Shown here in pieces: positions 46,430 through 55,709 of a DNA stretch of 64,000 nt (the stretch's first letter is position 1; each line of letters begins with the position of its first letter). Origin of the DNA: an uncultured Peptococcaceae bacterium. GTDB lineage: Bacteria > Bacillota > Peptococcia > Peptococcales > Peptococcaceae. A model generated the notes under the pieces. It was given only the letters and a program-made list of their open reading frames with translations. It made no database searches and was not told the origin of the DNA. The stretch is from contig CATJSX010000079.1 in the NCBI GenBank assembly GCA_949743265.1, positions 56,563-120,562 of the forward strand. The letters run 5' to 3'. A program made the translations under genes and the position numbers.

Positions 46430-48409
46430 CTAACTGTTTTGAATTCGTTGAATTTCATCTCGTAGCTGGGCGGCTCGTTCAAATTCTAACGCTTTAGCAG
46501 CATCTTTCATCGCTTTTTCCAGCTGTTTCAAATACGTATTGAGTTGTTTTTCATCCATTTCACTAATATCAAGTAATGCTTCTTCCGTCGGTTTACCCAC
46601 CGTTTTGGTAGCTTCAATAACATCACGCACGCTTTTGTTAATAGTTTGTGGTGTAATATGATGTTCTTCGTTATATTTAATCTGTATATCGCGCCGACGC
46701 TTCGTTTCATCAATAGCGCGTTTCATAGAGCCAGTTACAACATCAGCATACATGATAACTCGCCCGTTGGCATTACGCGCCGCACGACCAATAGTCTGAA
46801 TCATGGAACGTTCTGACCGCAAAAAACCTTCTTTATCGGCATCTAAAATAGCAACTAAAGAAACTTCTGGTAAATCCAGCCCTTCTCTGAGCAGATTGAT
46901 TCCAATCAATACATCAAATTCACCCAGTCGCAAATCTCTGAGAATTTCCATACGCTCAATCGTTTTGATTTCCGAATGAAGGTAACGTACCCTAACGCCA
47001 ACATCTTTAAAATAATCGGTCAAATCTTCCGCCATGCGCTTTGTTAAAGTAGTTACCAAAACGCGTTCATCTCGCTCCACGCGCAGCCGAATTTCATCTA
47101 GCAAATCATCAATTTGTCCCTTTGTCGGACGAATTTCCACTTCTGGATCTAATAGTCCAGTAGGACGAATGATTTGTTCGACAATTTGCCGACTATGTTC
47201 CTTTTCATAGTCGCCCGGTGTCGCTGATACATAAATTGTTTGACCTGTTTTGGCTTCAAATTCATCAAATCTTAACGGACGATTGTCCAATGCCGATGGC
47301 AAACGGAAACCATAATCTACTAAGTTTTGTTTTCGCGAACGGTCGCCAGCATACATACCACCAATTTGTGACACCGATACATGGGATTCATCGATAAAAC
47401 AAATAAAATCATCAGGGAAAAAATCCAGCAGCGTATCTGGTGTAGAGCCCGGCGCCCGACCAGAAAGAGGCTGCGAATAATTTTCAACGCCTGAACAAAA
47501 TCCTACTTCACGCAGCATTTCTAAATCATAACGTGTCCGTTGTTCAATGCGCTGCGCTTCTAAAAGTTTACCTTGCGCTTTAAATTGAGCCAGTCTTTCT
47601 TCCAATTCTGCTTCAATATGAGCAATGGCCGTTTCCATATAATCAGGATCCGTCACATAATGGGTATTAGGATAAATGCTGACATGATTACGAGTACCAA
47701 TAATCTCACCGCTTAATAAGTCTACTTCACAGATTCGCTCAACCTCATCGCCAAACATTTCTATACGAATCACTTTATCCGAATAGCTGGCAGGAAAAAC
47801 TTCGATGACATCGCCTCTTACTCGAAAAGTCCCCCGCTTAAAATCAATATCGTTGCGTTCGTATTGAATATCAATCAGCTTGCGCAAAATATCGTTACGG
47901 TCATATTCTTGTCCCAAACGTAAAGATAATGTTTGCGCTCGATAGTATTCTGGCGAGCCCAAGCCATATATGCAAGATACGCTGGCAACAATAATCACAT
48001 CTCGCCTTTCCAATAAAGCCGCTGTTGCTGAATGGCGCAGCTTTTCGATTTCCTCATTGATTTGCGAATCTTTTTCTATATAAGTATCGCTAGAGGCCAC
48101 ATAAGCCTCCGGCTGATAATAATCGTAATAGGAGACGAAATATTCCACCGCATTATTAGGAAAAAACGCTTTAAATTCACTGTGCAGTTGAGCCGCCAGC
48201 GTTTTGTTATGAGCAATAACCAACGCTGGACGATTAGCTTCAGCAATAATATTTGCCATGGTAAACGTTTTTCCTGAACCAGTAACGCCCAGCATAATTT
48301 GTTTAGGATACCCTAAATCCAATCCTTCCACTAATTGGGCGATTGCTTTTGGCTGATCTCCTGTCGGCTGATACTCCGAAATCAACTCAAAATCAGGCAC
48401 TTCAATCAC
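46430..48409 (-). CDS. uvrB: Excinuclease ABC subunit B
   Basis: A 659-residue helicase-like protein. Walker A is [15 protein letters not shown] near residue 42. The beta-hairpin that clamps DNA follows ([14 protein letters not shown]). [16 protein letters not shown] gives the DEAD-like motif, and the C-terminal UVR domain ([20 protein letters not shown]) binds UvrC. UvrB verifies damage found by UvrA. The start ATG has an AAGGAGTGATT ribosome site. I looked for a LexA/SOS box upstream and did not see a convincing one. Confidence 0.97.
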   Translation of the reverse strand: MIEVPDFELISEYQPTGDQPKAIAQLVEGLDLGYPKQIMLGVTGSGKTFTMANIIAEANRPALVIAHNKTLAAQLHSEFKAFFPNNAVEYFVSYYDYYQPEAYVASSDTYIEKDSQINEEIEKLRHSATAALLERRDVIIVASVSCIYGLGSPEYYRAQTLSLRLGQEYDRNDILRKLIDIQYERNDIDFKRGTFRVRGDVIEVFPASYSDKVIRIEMFGDEVERICEVDLLSGEIIGTRNHVSIYPNTHYVTDPDYMETAIAHIEAELEERLAQFKAQGKLLEAQRIEQRTRYDLEMLREVGFCSGVENYSQPLSGRAPGSTPDTLLDFFPDDFICFIDESHVSVSQIGGMYAGDRSRKQNLVDYGFRLPSALDNRPLRFDEFEAKTGQTIYVSATPGDYEKEHSRQIVEQIIRPTGLLDPEVEIRPTKGQIDDLLDEIRLRVERDERVLVTTLTKRMAEDLTDYFKDVGVRVRYLHSEIKTIERMEILRDLRLGEFDVLIGINLLREGLDLPEVSLVAILDADKEGFLRSERSMIQTIGRAARNANGRVIMYADVVTGSMKRAIDETKRRRDIQIKYNEEHHITPQTINKSVRDVIEATKTVGKPTEEALLDISEMDEKQLNTYLKQLEKAMKDAAKALEFERAAQLRDEIQRIQNS

Positions 48410-48733
48410 TCCTTACTTCATTTTCATCAATAATTTTTGCTCACTGCTTAAACAATTCTCATGACGTTATCATTATAGCATAACCGTTGGACAATGCAAA
48501 ACATTTGTTTTTAATTTTGTGCAAAACTTTTTTATCATCGTTGCTAAAAAATAATCGCCCAAACTACATAAACCAAAAAATCAGCAACAGCCATTCGATA
48601 AACTTTGAGCAATTCTAAAGCCAATAAGCTATATTGTTTCTTATAAACAACAAAATAGCCAGTGATTTTTCTCACTGGCTATTGTAAAATAAATTTTTTG
48701 CTTTTTTAAAAAACAGCGTTTTTTAACATTTTC
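48410..48733. other. Intergenic region between gntR and uvrB
   Basis: It contains the uvrB upstream region and the gntR terminator. No open frame with a ribosome site, RNA gene or repeat was seen. Confidence 0.55.
48654..48683 (-). terminator. Terminator after the GntR gene
   Basis: AATAGCCAGTGA and TCACTGGCTATT form a perfect 12-bp stem; on the minus strand it is followed by a T-rich stretch. It lies about 50 nt beyond the gntR stop. Confidence 0.75.
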
Positions 48734-49126
48734 TTATCGATGTGTTTCCTGTGTAGATTTCAAATAAAGATTGCGAGCAATTTGTTGAAAATGTTCTTCA
48801 TCAATATTTAAACTTTTAGCTAAAAGAACGGCATTAGCTAAAATAGTTTCTAGTTTCAGCAAACCTAATTCTCTCAGCTTTTCATGATATTGAAAAGAAA
48901 CAAAACTGCCCTTCGCCGGCGTCGTAATAACAAAGCCTTCATGTTCCAATTCGGTGTAAGCTCTTCGAGTAGTAATAATGCTGACACCCAATTCTTTGGC
49001 CAGCGCACGAACCGAAGGAAGCATGTCGCCTTCGTGTAAAACGCCGTCAAGAATCATCTTTTTAATCTGTTCGGCAATTTGTCGGTATAAGGCAACATGA
49101 GAAGCGGTAACAATGGTAATATCCAT
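48734..49126 (-). CDS. GntR family transcriptional regulator (YtrA type)
   Basis: A 130-residue protein: a winged helix with YRQIAEQIKKMILDGVLHEG and LPSVRALAKELGVSIITTRR, followed by a short C-terminal region of about 55 residues. The missing large effector domain places it in the YtrA subfamily. Such regulators usually repress a neighbouring ABC transporter or stress operon. It is divergent from the coiled-coil gene at 49294, with shared regulatory sequence between them, and a nearby ABC ATPase gene (50382) fits this pattern. Effector unknown. Confidence 0.88.
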   Translation of the reverse strand: MDITIVTASHVALYRQIAEQIKKMILDGVLHEGDMLPSVRALAKELGVSIITTRRAYTELEHEGFVITTPAKGSFVSFQYHEKLRELGLLKLETILANAVLLAKSLNIDEEHFQQIARNLYLKSTQETHR

Positions 49127-49227
49127 AAGTGCCTCCTTTAGGGAGTAAAAAAATTACTGTACTATAAATGTTAATATTAGTATATAATCACTGATAACAA
49201 AAGTCAAATAATTTTCAACGAAAACCA

Positions 49228-49261
49228 TTGACATACTGTATATATATGATATAATAACAGT
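49228..49261 (+). promoter_or_regulatory. Promoter of the coiled-coil gene with a possible GntR operator
   Basis: TTGACA (49228-49233) and TATAAT (49250-49255) have a 16-nt spacer. ACTGT and ACAGT (49236-49240 and 49257-49261) flank the -10 box as an inverted pair. An ACTGTAC element also lies near 49155, upstream of gntR. Autoregulation by the YtrA-type protein is an inference. Confidence 0.6.
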
Positions 49262-49293
49262 CATAAACTATCGTTTGTTAGGAGATGAGTATA

Positions 49294-49941
49294 ATGACAG
49301 ATGAAGAAATGAGACGGAAACAAGAACAACGAGAAATGATGGCAACGAGACGTCAATTGATTGAACAGCGGCGTAATGAACGGCGCACACAAATACAGCA
49401 GCAAAGAGAAGAAAAAGTAGAAAACTGGCGATTGCAGATGCAACATGAAAAAAAGGAATTCATTGAACAATGGCGTAATCAAATGCAGAAAGAAAAAGCC
49501 GATCGGATTAAAGATGTTTTGGAAGCGTTACAAAAAGAGCTAGAAGCAGAAGAACAGCAAACACAGCAAATTCAAAGACATCGACAAAAAGAACGGCAAA
49601 TCGCACAGCAACAGATGCAAAGACAGCTGCAAAGAGAAATGCAGATTGCTGAACGGCAAATGCAACGTCAATTACAACGAACAATGCAGGCAAAAGAACG
49701 TCAGCTGCAAAAACAGTTTCAAGAAGAAGAATTCGCCCAAGAGTGGCGCAGTCAAATGCAAAAAGAAAAAGAAGCGTTTATCGCAGAATGGCGCAGTCAA
49801 ATGCAGGAAGAAAAAAAAGAACGTATTCGAGAAGTACAAGAAATGCTGCAAAAAGAATTGACAGAAGAACAGCGACAGCAACTCAAGGAAGATATGGCAA
49901 AAAATGATTGGTTGATCTTTCGTTTTTGGCGTAAATTATAA
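49294..49941 (+). CDS. Glutamine- and arginine-rich coiled-coil protein with internal repeats
   Basis: About 215 residues, almost entirely charged or Gln and predicted as one long helix or coiled coil. A repeat unit occurs at both ends: a segment with WRNQMQKEKADRIKDV and LEALQKELEAEEQQ in the first half reappears as WRSQMQEEKKERIREV and QEMLQKELTEEQRQQ in the second. A middle stretch repeats MQRQLQ. The C-terminal tail NDWLIFRFWRKL is aromatic and amphipathic. No known domain is recognised. It has a strong promoter and is divergent from a GntR regulator. I chose the ATG at 49294 for its spacing from GGAG. A structural or phasin-like role is a guess. Confidence 0.75.
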   Translation: MTDEEMRRKQEQREMMATRRQLIEQRRNERRTQIQQQREEKVENWRLQMQHEKKEFIEQWRNQMQKEKADRIKDVLEALQKELEAEEQQTQQIQRHRQKERQIAQQQMQRQLQREMQIAERQMQRQLQRTMQAKERQLQKQFQEEEFAQEWRSQMQKEKEAFIAEWRSQMQEEKKERIREVQEMLQKELTEEQRQQLKEDMAKNDWLIFRFWRKL

Positions 49942-49984
49942 TTCTTGTTAAAGAAGTAAGAAAAAAGCAACAGAGGTGATCATA

Positions 49985-50371
49985 ATGTTTAAGCCTAGTC
50001 AAAATGTGCAAAACTGCCCTATTTGTGGGGAAAAGTTGAATATAGATGAAATGGATAATTTCGGGCTGCCCGTTGGCTATAGCGCCGAGTGTCCAAAGTG
50101 TTGCAAATACATGGATATTTGGATCAACGGACTTAGAGAAGTACAATGCGGCGATTGGGAAAGCGAAGCGTATGAATCTGGCTACGGTAACCTTTCTGAA
50201 GAAGAAAAAATGATTGAGAAACAAACCCTTAAACAGCTCAATAGACAGTTATGGCTAGAACGAATCAAATACTATCGTAAAAAACTGCCGACTCTTTGGC
50301 ACAAAATTATTGAGCTACCCAAAAACTTCGTTTCAGAAGTCAAAACATTTTTACCCAACAGAAATAGTTAG
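49985..50371 (+). CDS. Small Cys4 zinc-ribbon-like protein
   Basis: About 128 residues. The N-terminal half has CPICGE and, some 30 residues later, CPKCCKY, a typical four-cysteine metal ribbon. The rest is helical and basic, with no membrane segment. The ribosome site is AGAGGTGATC and the start is the second in-frame ATG. It sits 43 nt after the coiled-coil gene and 10 nt before the ABC ATPase gene, so the three are probably one operon. Function unknown. Confidence 0.7.
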   Translation: MFKPSQNVQNCPICGEKLNIDEMDNFGLPVGYSAECPKCCKYMDIWINGLREVQCGDWESEAYESGYGNLSEEEKMIEKQTLKQLNRQLWLERIKYYRKKLPTLWHKIIELPKNFVSEVKTFLPNRNS

Positions 50372-50381
50372 GATAATATCA

Positions 50382-51104
50382 ATGATCAAAAAATGTGTAT
50401 TGAAGAAAGTCAGTCGCTTTTATCAACTAGACAAACAACAGCATAACGTTTTAGATCAGTTGGAAATAACCATTGATTTGAATGAAATTACGGTTATTCT
50501 TGGTAAAAGCGGCTGCGGCAAAACAACGCTTTTGCGACTAATTGCCGGTTTAGAAAAACCAGATAGTGGACAAATTACTTTTATTGACGATAATGGGAAA
50601 AATTATCAGCCTAAGATAGGTATCGTTTTTCAAGAACCACGCTTGATGCCATGGTTAGATACTGCGCATAATATCGTTGTTCATCAAAAAGCGCCTGATT
50701 GGGCTTTAGCTGATGAACTTATTGAACGTATGGGCTTGACAGGATTTGCTCACGTATATCCTGACGCCCTTTCTGGCGGAATGAAAAGCAGAGCGGCTAT
50801 TGCGCGGGCATTGGCTTATCGACCAGAAGTCTTGCTAATGGACGAACCCTTTGCCGCTTTAGATTATTTTACGCGCATAGCAATGGAAGATGAAATCATC
50901 AGAATTCATCAAGAAGAACAGATAGGCGTCATTTTTGTAACTCATGACGTAACAGAAGCGCTTTTGATTGGGCAAAAATTGATCATGATGCAAAAAGGAG
51001 AACAGCCAAATTATTTAATATTAAACCAAGACTATCCCCGCGATGTAGATGCAACGGAGATGATTGCTTTAAAAAAGAAAATCTTGGCTGATTTAAAAAA
51101 GTAA
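50382..51104 (+). CDS. ABC transporter ATP-binding protein (NitT/SsuB-like)
   Basis: A 240-residue ATPase with Walker A GKSGCGKTTLLRLIAGL, the Q loop in GIVFQEPRLMPW, the signature LSGGMKSRAAIARALAY, and Walker B VLLMDEPFAAL. The FQEPRLMPW element and the overall pattern are those of the nitrate/sulfonate/taurine group. No permease or binding protein is adjacent, so its partners are elsewhere or it has another role. A weak AGGA ribosome site supports the ATG at 50382; a longer frame from 50310 overlaps the upstream gene. Confidence 0.85.
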   Translation: MIKKCVLKKVSRFYQLDKQQHNVLDQLEITIDLNEITVILGKSGCGKTTLLRLIAGLEKPDSGQITFIDDNGKNYQPKIGIVFQEPRLMPWLDTAHNIVVHQKAPDWALADELIERMGLTGFAHVYPDALSGGMKSRAAIARALAYRPEVLLMDEPFAALDYFTRIAMEDEIIRIHQEEQIGVIFVTHDVTEALLIGQKLIMMQKGEQPNYLILNQDYPRDVDATEMIALKKKILADLKK

Positions 51105-51108
51105 TTTG

Positions 51109-51136
51109 ATAGTCGTCGTATGACGGCTATTTTTTT
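51109..51136 (+). terminator. Terminator after the ABC ATPase gene
   Basis: ATAGTCGTC pairs with GACGGCTAT (one wobble) around GTAT and is followed by seven T residues. Confidence 0.8.
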
Positions 51137-51305
51137 AGCATAAACTAAAAAAATTTCAAAAAGCCTCATCTACAAAACGCAAATTTTTAATAGTAATATA
51201 TATTTAGACTGCTTATCTGGCAAATTCCCGCTTATTTTAAAGATAATCAGCGTTTTCTTGACAATTTACCCATAATCACAAGGATTTGTTACTGAATTTA
51301 AATAG

Positions 51306-51331
51306 CACTTTGTGCAAAAAAGTGTTATAAT
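51306..51331 (+). promoter_or_regulatory. cysK promoter with a small inverted repeat
   Basis: An extended -10 (TGTTATAAT) ends at 51331. CACTTT (51306-51311) and AAAGTG (51319-51324) form an inverted repeat between the -35 and -10 positions, a plausible repressor site. No regulator can be named. Confidence 0.45.
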
Positions 51332-51368
51332 ACATTTCAATCAATAGTTTCTTGCGGAGGCGATAAAT

Positions 51369-52289
51369 ATGATTTACGATAATATTTGCCAATTAATCGG
51401 CAAAACACCGCTGATAAGACTTCATTTTGCCGATATGGCGATCAAAGCGGACATTATTGCCAAAGTGGAATTTTTTAATCCAGCGGGTAGTATTAAAGAC
51501 AGACCGGCATATTATATGATTGAAAAAGCCGAGGAACAAGGCATTTTGAAATCAGGCGGTACAATTATTGAACCGACTAGCGGCAATACCGGCGTAGGGT
51601 TAGCGATGATCAGCGCAATTAAGGGCTATCGTGTCATTTTGACCATGCCAGAAAGTATGAGTATAGAACGCCGCAATCTTTTAAAAGCCTACGGCGCTGA
51701 GATTGAATTAACGTCGGCCGCTGAAGGAATGAGTGGCGCTATTAAAAGAGCCGAAGAACTGCATAAGCAGATAAAGAATAGCGTTATTTTAGGACAATTT
51801 GATAATCCTTACAATGCTGAAGCGCACTATATCACGACTGCTCAAGAAATTTGGGCTGATACTAAAGGGCAGCTTGATATTTTGGTGGCAACGATTGGCA
51901 CTGGCGGAACCATTACAGGCTTAGCCAAAGGATTGAAAGAATATAAACCAGATTTACAAGTAATTGGCGTTGAACCATTACAGTCAGCCGTATTGAACGG
52001 TCGTCCTGCCGGCAGCCATAAAATACAAGGTATTGGCGCTGGTTTCGTTCCACAAATTTTGGATCAGTCACTGCTTGATGAAGTAATAATGATTGATGAA
52101 AACGACGCTTTGCGCGTAGGCAGAAGTTTGGCGCAATCACAAGGAATTTTAGCGGGCATTTCTTCTGGCGCAGCTGTTTGTGCGGCAATCGAAGTAGCCA
52201 AACGCAGTGAAAATCATCATAAACGAATCATAGTGATTTTGCCTGATACTGGTGAAAGATATCTATCAACGGAACTTTTTAACGACTAG
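51369..52289 (+). CDS. cysK: Cysteine synthase (O-acetylserine sulfhydrylase)
   Basis: A 306-residue PLP enzyme. NPAGSIKDRPAYYMI contains the PLP-binding lysine at about residue 42, PTSGNTGVGLAM is the substrate-binding loop, and GTGGTITGLAKGL is the phosphate-binding loop. It makes cysteine from O-acetylserine and sulfide. The C-terminal SSGAAVCAAI motif is conserved. In an organism that appears to produce sulfide from sulfite, this enzyme would use it directly. The ribosome site is GCGGAGGCG. CysK and CysM cannot be told apart firmly from the sequence. Confidence 0.9.
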   Translation: MIYDNICQLIGKTPLIRLHFADMAIKADIIAKVEFFNPAGSIKDRPAYYMIEKAEEQGILKSGGTIIEPTSGNTGVGLAMISAIKGYRVILTMPESMSIERRNLLKAYGAEIELTSAAEGMSGAIKRAEELHKQIKNSVILGQFDNPYNAEAHYITTAQEIWADTKGQLDILVATIGTGGTITGLAKGLKEYKPDLQVIGVEPLQSAVLNGRPAGSHKIQGIGAGFVPQILDQSLLDEVIMIDENDALRVGRSLAQSQGILAGISSGAAVCAAIEVAKRSENHHKRIIVILPDTGERYLSTELFND

Positions 52290-52329
52290 AAATTTTTTAT
52301 TCGCATAATTAAAAGGAGAATTAGCACTC

Positions 52330-52962
52330 ATGGAGAGCATTTCAGACAGGCAAGAGTTAGAAATAATTGAGAAAGCCCAAGCCGGCGATGAATTGGCAAT
52401 GGAAACATTATTAAAAAAATATCAAGGACTGTTGAATTATATTTGTGATAAATACTTTTTGCGTGATGGCGAACGAGATGATTTGATGCAGGAAGCAATG
52501 ATTGGTTTTGTTCAGGGCGTCAAATATTATGATCCTCGTAATGGCAAACAATTTAAAAATTTTGCCTATCTTTGCGTTAAGCGTGAATTGGACTCTTGTG
52601 TGAAACGCTCCAATCGCAAAAAGCACATGGTACTCAGCGACGCGTTGTCCATGAACAGCATGATTGCCAATGATGAAGTTAGTATGGACAAAATTGCTTG
52701 TTTAGTGGAAAAAGACAAAAACGGCAATGTCGTTTCACCAGAAAGCGTCATTGTAGAGAAAGAAACTTATTCTGAAGTTTTGCATAAAATTTCTGGTATT
52801 CTATCTAAAATGGAATTAAATGTGCTCTTAATGCGCATGATGGGACACTCATACAATGAAATTACAGACGCTTTACAATTAGAAAATAAATCGGTAGATA
52901 ACGCAGTACAGCGTATTCGCAAAAAAGTTTCCAATTCTAAATTTGTTTTATCTCTCACTTGA
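52330..52962 (+). CDS. SigH-like sigma-70 family factor
   Basis: A 210-residue sigma factor with region 2 (LLKKYQGLLNYICDKYFLR, then DLMQEAMIGFVQGVKYYDP) and a C-terminal region 4 (HSYNEITDALQLENKSVDNA). It resembles the SigH encoded at 39464 but is clearly divergent, so it is a second factor of the same group. An insert of variable sequence (about residues 105-145) separates regions 2 and 4. A ribosome site (AAGGAG) precedes it and a terminator follows. Its regulon cannot be inferred here. Confidence 0.85.
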   Translation: MESISDRQELEIIEKAQAGDELAMETLLKKYQGLLNYICDKYFLRDGERDDLMQEAMIGFVQGVKYYDPRNGKQFKNFAYLCVKRELDSCVKRSNRKKHMVLSDALSMNSMIANDEVSMDKIACLVEKDKNGNVVSPESVIVEKETYSEVLHKISGILSKMELNVLLMRMMGHSYNEITDALQLENKSVDNAVQRIRKKVSNSKFVLSLT

Positions 52963-53018
52963 TAGTTGCAGCTGCTTTCGAAAGCAATCTACAGATTTTA
53001 TAAAAACAAAATAACAGT

Positions 53019-53064
53019 AAAGAATGCCTACAAAGTTTTAAATCGCTTTGTGGGCATTCTTTTT
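53019..53064 (+). terminator. Terminator after the second sigma factor gene
   Basis: A 17-bp stem (AAAGAATGCC start, GGCATTCTTT end, one mismatch) followed by T residues. Confidence 0.85.
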
Positions 53065-53205
53065 ACCTATTTACCCAGTCAATAACCGACTATTGAAAGA
53101 ATGTATTTCTCAAATCGGCAGAAAGACATTATAATAAATGTGCAATAAACAATTTTTATTTCGGCTGTTTTAACATACAGCTTGATAACGAAGGAGGAAA
53201 TTATT

Positions 53206-54699
53206 ATGGGTAAACCAACTGTCCATCCCACTGGAACAACTATCTACAATCCTGAAAAATGCTGGAACGGCTATACGCTATTCCAAGCAGCTGAACATGG
53301 CGCTGTATTGATTGACATGAACGGCAAACCAGTCAGATTTTGGAATGAATTGGCAGGCTTTCCGAATAAGTTATTAAAAGGCGGTCATGTCATGGGCAAT
53401 AGAGGCTCACGAGATACACAATATGGTTATCAAGACGGGCTGGATTTGATTGAAGTAGATTGGGACGGCAATGTCGTTTGGGAATTCAGCAAACATGAAT
53501 ACATTCAAGATCCCGGTTATGAACCTCGCTGGATGGCACGTCAACATCATGATTATCAAAGAGAAGGTAATCCGGTAGGATATTATGTACCGGGAATGGA
53601 CGCTAAAGTCGGCGGCGGCAAAACGCTGATCTTAGCGCATAGCAACGTTTATAATCATAAAATCTCCGACAAAAATTTATTAGATGATACGATTTACGAA
53701 GTAGACGAAAACGGTGAAAAAATTTGGGAATGGCATGCTAACGAACATTTCAAAGAATATGGTTTTGACGAAGCTGCCAAAAATGTTCTGTTTCGGTCGC
53801 CAAATATGCATGAATGCGGCGGCGGCATGGGTGACTGGATGCATATCAATTCCATGAGCGTTTTAGGTCCGAATAAATGGTATGACGCCGGCGACGAAAG
53901 ATTTCATCCCGATAATATTATTTGGGACGCTCGTGAAGCTAACATTTTGGCGATTATCAGCAAAGAAACTGGCAAAGTCGTATGGAAATTAGGACCAGAT
54001 TACAACGAAACGAAAGAATCTCGCCGTATCGGCGTCATTATTGGTCAGCATCACGCTCATATGATTCCTCGTGGATTGCCCGGCGAAGGCAATATTTTGG
54101 TTTATGATAATGGCGGTTGGGCTGGTTATGGCGTACCAAATCAATTTTCTTCTGGTGAAAAAGCATCTCGCCGCGACCATACCAGAATCTTGGAAATCAA
54201 TCCCGTAACAATGAAAATCGTTTGGCAGCATACACCAACCGAAGCAGGTCATTTGCAGCCTTTCCATTCTCATTATTTTTATAGTCCATTTATCAGTTCC
54301 GCGCAACGCCTTCCTAATGGCAATACGTTGATCACCGAAGGTTCCGGCGGCAGATTATTGGAAGTAACTAAAAATCATGAATTAGTTTGGGAATATATTT
54401 CACCTTATTGGGGCAAAATGTTCCGCTTAAATATGATTTATCGAGCTTATCGTTATCCTTATGATTATGTGCCTCAGCTACCGAAACCAGAAGAAGTGGC
54501 TATTGTTCCACCGGATAATGATGATTTCAGATTGCCGGGCGCTGCGCCAAAAGATCTCTTAGCTGAAATTACCGTCAGCGTAGATGGTACATTAGGTTAC
54601 GGCGACGTCGATGGCTTCTGTGTAAAAGCGGAAGACGAAACACCAATCGCTGCAGACGATGATGACGAAGACGGTATAGCCGGCGCTATAAAATTGTAA
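53206..54699 (+). CDS. Aryl-sulfate sulfotransferase (ASST family), cytoplasmic form
   Basis: About 497 residues. The repeated beta-blade motifs (LIEVDWDGNVVWEFSKHEY, YEVDENGEKIWEWH, LEVTKNHELVWEY) indicate the six-bladed propeller of arylsulfotransferases. Histidine motifs QHHAHMIPRG, RRDHTRILEINP and PFHSHYFYSP, together with LPNGNTLITEGSGG, match the catalytic region. ASST moves a sulfate group from one phenolic ester to another phenol without PAPS. No signal peptide is present, unlike the periplasmic enzymes of proteobacteria. The tail is acidic (DDDDEDG). It is a single-gene unit with an AAGGAGG ribosome site and its own terminator. Confidence 0.82.
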   Translation: MGKPTVHPTGTTIYNPEKCWNGYTLFQAAEHGAVLIDMNGKPVRFWNELAGFPNKLLKGGHVMGNRGSRDTQYGYQDGLDLIEVDWDGNVVWEFSKHEYIQDPGYEPRWMARQHHDYQREGNPVGYYVPGMDAKVGGGKTLILAHSNVYNHKISDKNLLDDTIYEVDENGEKIWEWHANEHFKEYGFDEAAKNVLFRSPNMHECGGGMGDWMHINSMSVLGPNKWYDAGDERFHPDNIIWDAREANILAIISKETGKVVWKLGPDYNETKESRRIGVIIGQHHAHMIPRGLPGEGNILVYDNGGWAGYGVPNQFSSGEKASRRDHTRILEINPVTMKIVWQHTPTEAGHLQPFHSHYFYSPFISSAQRLPNGNTLITEGSGGRLLEVTKNHELVWEYISPYWGKMFRLNMIYRAYRYPYDYVPQLPKPEEVAIVPPDNDDFRLPGAAPKDLLAEITVSVDGTLGYGDVDGFCVKAEDETPIAADDDDEDGIAGAIKL

Positions 54700-54736
54700 T
54701 AGCAAAAAATCATTATAAAATACCGCATTAAATGCC

Positions 54737-54778
54737 AAAAAGACGGACAAAGCTAAAATAAACTTTGTTCGTCTTTTT
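54737..54778 (+). terminator. Terminator after the arylsulfotransferase gene
   Basis: AAAAAGACGGACAAAG pairs with CTTTGTTCGTCTTTTT with one mismatch, ending in five T residues. Confidence 0.85.
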
Positions 54779-54878
54779 GTTGGTTGACGAAAATATAGCG
54801 CTATCATGTGGCATTATCGCTCATTGTATGCTATACTTTTTCCAAGTAATAATAGCATTAGTAAAAGGAGTGATATCA

Positions 54879-55097
54879 TTGAATAATCTCAGTCCCTTCT
54901 GCACATGCAACGATCTCAAGTGTCCATTGCATCCAACAAACCATGATAAAGGATGTGCCCTTTGTATCAACAAAAATTTGCATTCGCGTGAAATACCAAA
55001 CTGTTTTTTTGCTCTTGTAGATAACTCATCTGAACGAACAAGTTTTACTTTCGAAGATTTTGCCAAGTTAATTTTTGATCATAAAGTGAACGATTGA
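54879..55097 (+). CDS. Small cysteine-rich DUF6485-like protein
   Basis: About 72 residues. CTCNDLKCPLH, CALCI and IPNCFFALV give a cysteine pattern like DUF6485 proteins (CxC..C, CxxC, and a final PxCFF). It is probably a small metal-binding protein of unknown role. The start is a TTG with AAAAGGAGTG eight bases upstream; the longer in-frame ATG at 54765 lies inside the preceding terminator. It is followed after about 40 nt by another small gene. Confidence 0.65.
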   Translation: MNNLSPFCTCNDLKCPLHPTNHDKGCALCINKNLHSREIPNCFFALVDNSSERTSFTFEDFAKLIFDHKVND

Positions 55098-55135
55098 CCA
55101 ATTCATAAATGGCAAATATTCAGGAGGCAGATGTC

Positions 55136-55591
55136 ATGGAATTAAAAATTATCGCCAAGCAAACAACGATTCCCGCTTTTAGTCCAACAGTCATTCAAGT
55201 CAAGCATATTAACTATTATAATTATCCGTACACATCTTATGAAGGCGATGAAATCACTGAAATTGTGATTCAGAAAATACTTGAACAGATTCCAAAAAAT
55301 ATCAATATCTGTCTATCATTGACACCTTTTGGAGAAGACGATTGGTTGGAAGTCATTAGCAACGGTAACTGGATCACTCTTGGTTATAGTTCTAACCACG
55401 ATGGCAATTATTATTCTTATAACGCAGCTTTTGCTGACACAGAAGATTTATCCCCATTAGAAAGCGGTGGACAATCATCAATAAAAAAATGCTTTGTTCT
55501 GCAAGATATGATCATTGGTCAAAAAGCTGTCAACTATTTTATTTATACAGGAAAACTTTATCCGGGAATTGATTGGGCAAAACAAGTCTGA
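55136..55591 (+). CDS. Unknown 151-residue protein
   Basis: A soluble, strand-rich protein with no signal peptide and no recognised motif. The N-terminus alternates short strands and the middle contains a YGFED-like acidic turn followed by WLEVISNGNWITLGYSS, which could belong to a small beta fold. The ATG at 55136 is preceded by AGGAGGCAGATGTC. It is probably co-transcribed with the DUF6485-like gene. Composition is similar to its neighbours. Confidence 0.6.
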   Translation: MELKIIAKQTTIPAFSPTVIQVKHINYYNYPYTSYEGDEITEIVIQKILEQIPKNINICLSLTPFGEDDWLEVISNGNWITLGYSSNHDGNYYSYNAAFADTEDLSPLESGGQSSIKKCFVLQDMIIGQKAVNYFIYTGKLYPGIDWAKQV

Positions 55592-55668
55592 TTCAGTAGT
55601 ATAGCGGAATAACTAAACAACTTGAACCTATTACCCAATGATATAGTGACCATTTAACCGGCAAAAAA

Positions 55669-55702
55669 CGTCAAGGCAGCCATACTAAGGACAACCTTGA
55701 CG
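55669..55702. terminator. Bidirectional terminator beyond lonB
   Basis: CGTCAAGG pairs with CCTTGACG around an 18-nt loop; T residues follow in both directions, with the better run on the minus (lonB) side. Confidence 0.65.
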
Positions 55703-55709
55703 CGTTCTT

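Noticed and set aside
48410..48480. LexA/SOS box upstream of uvrB
   Set aside because: I found no inverted GAAC/GTTC element of the expected spacing.
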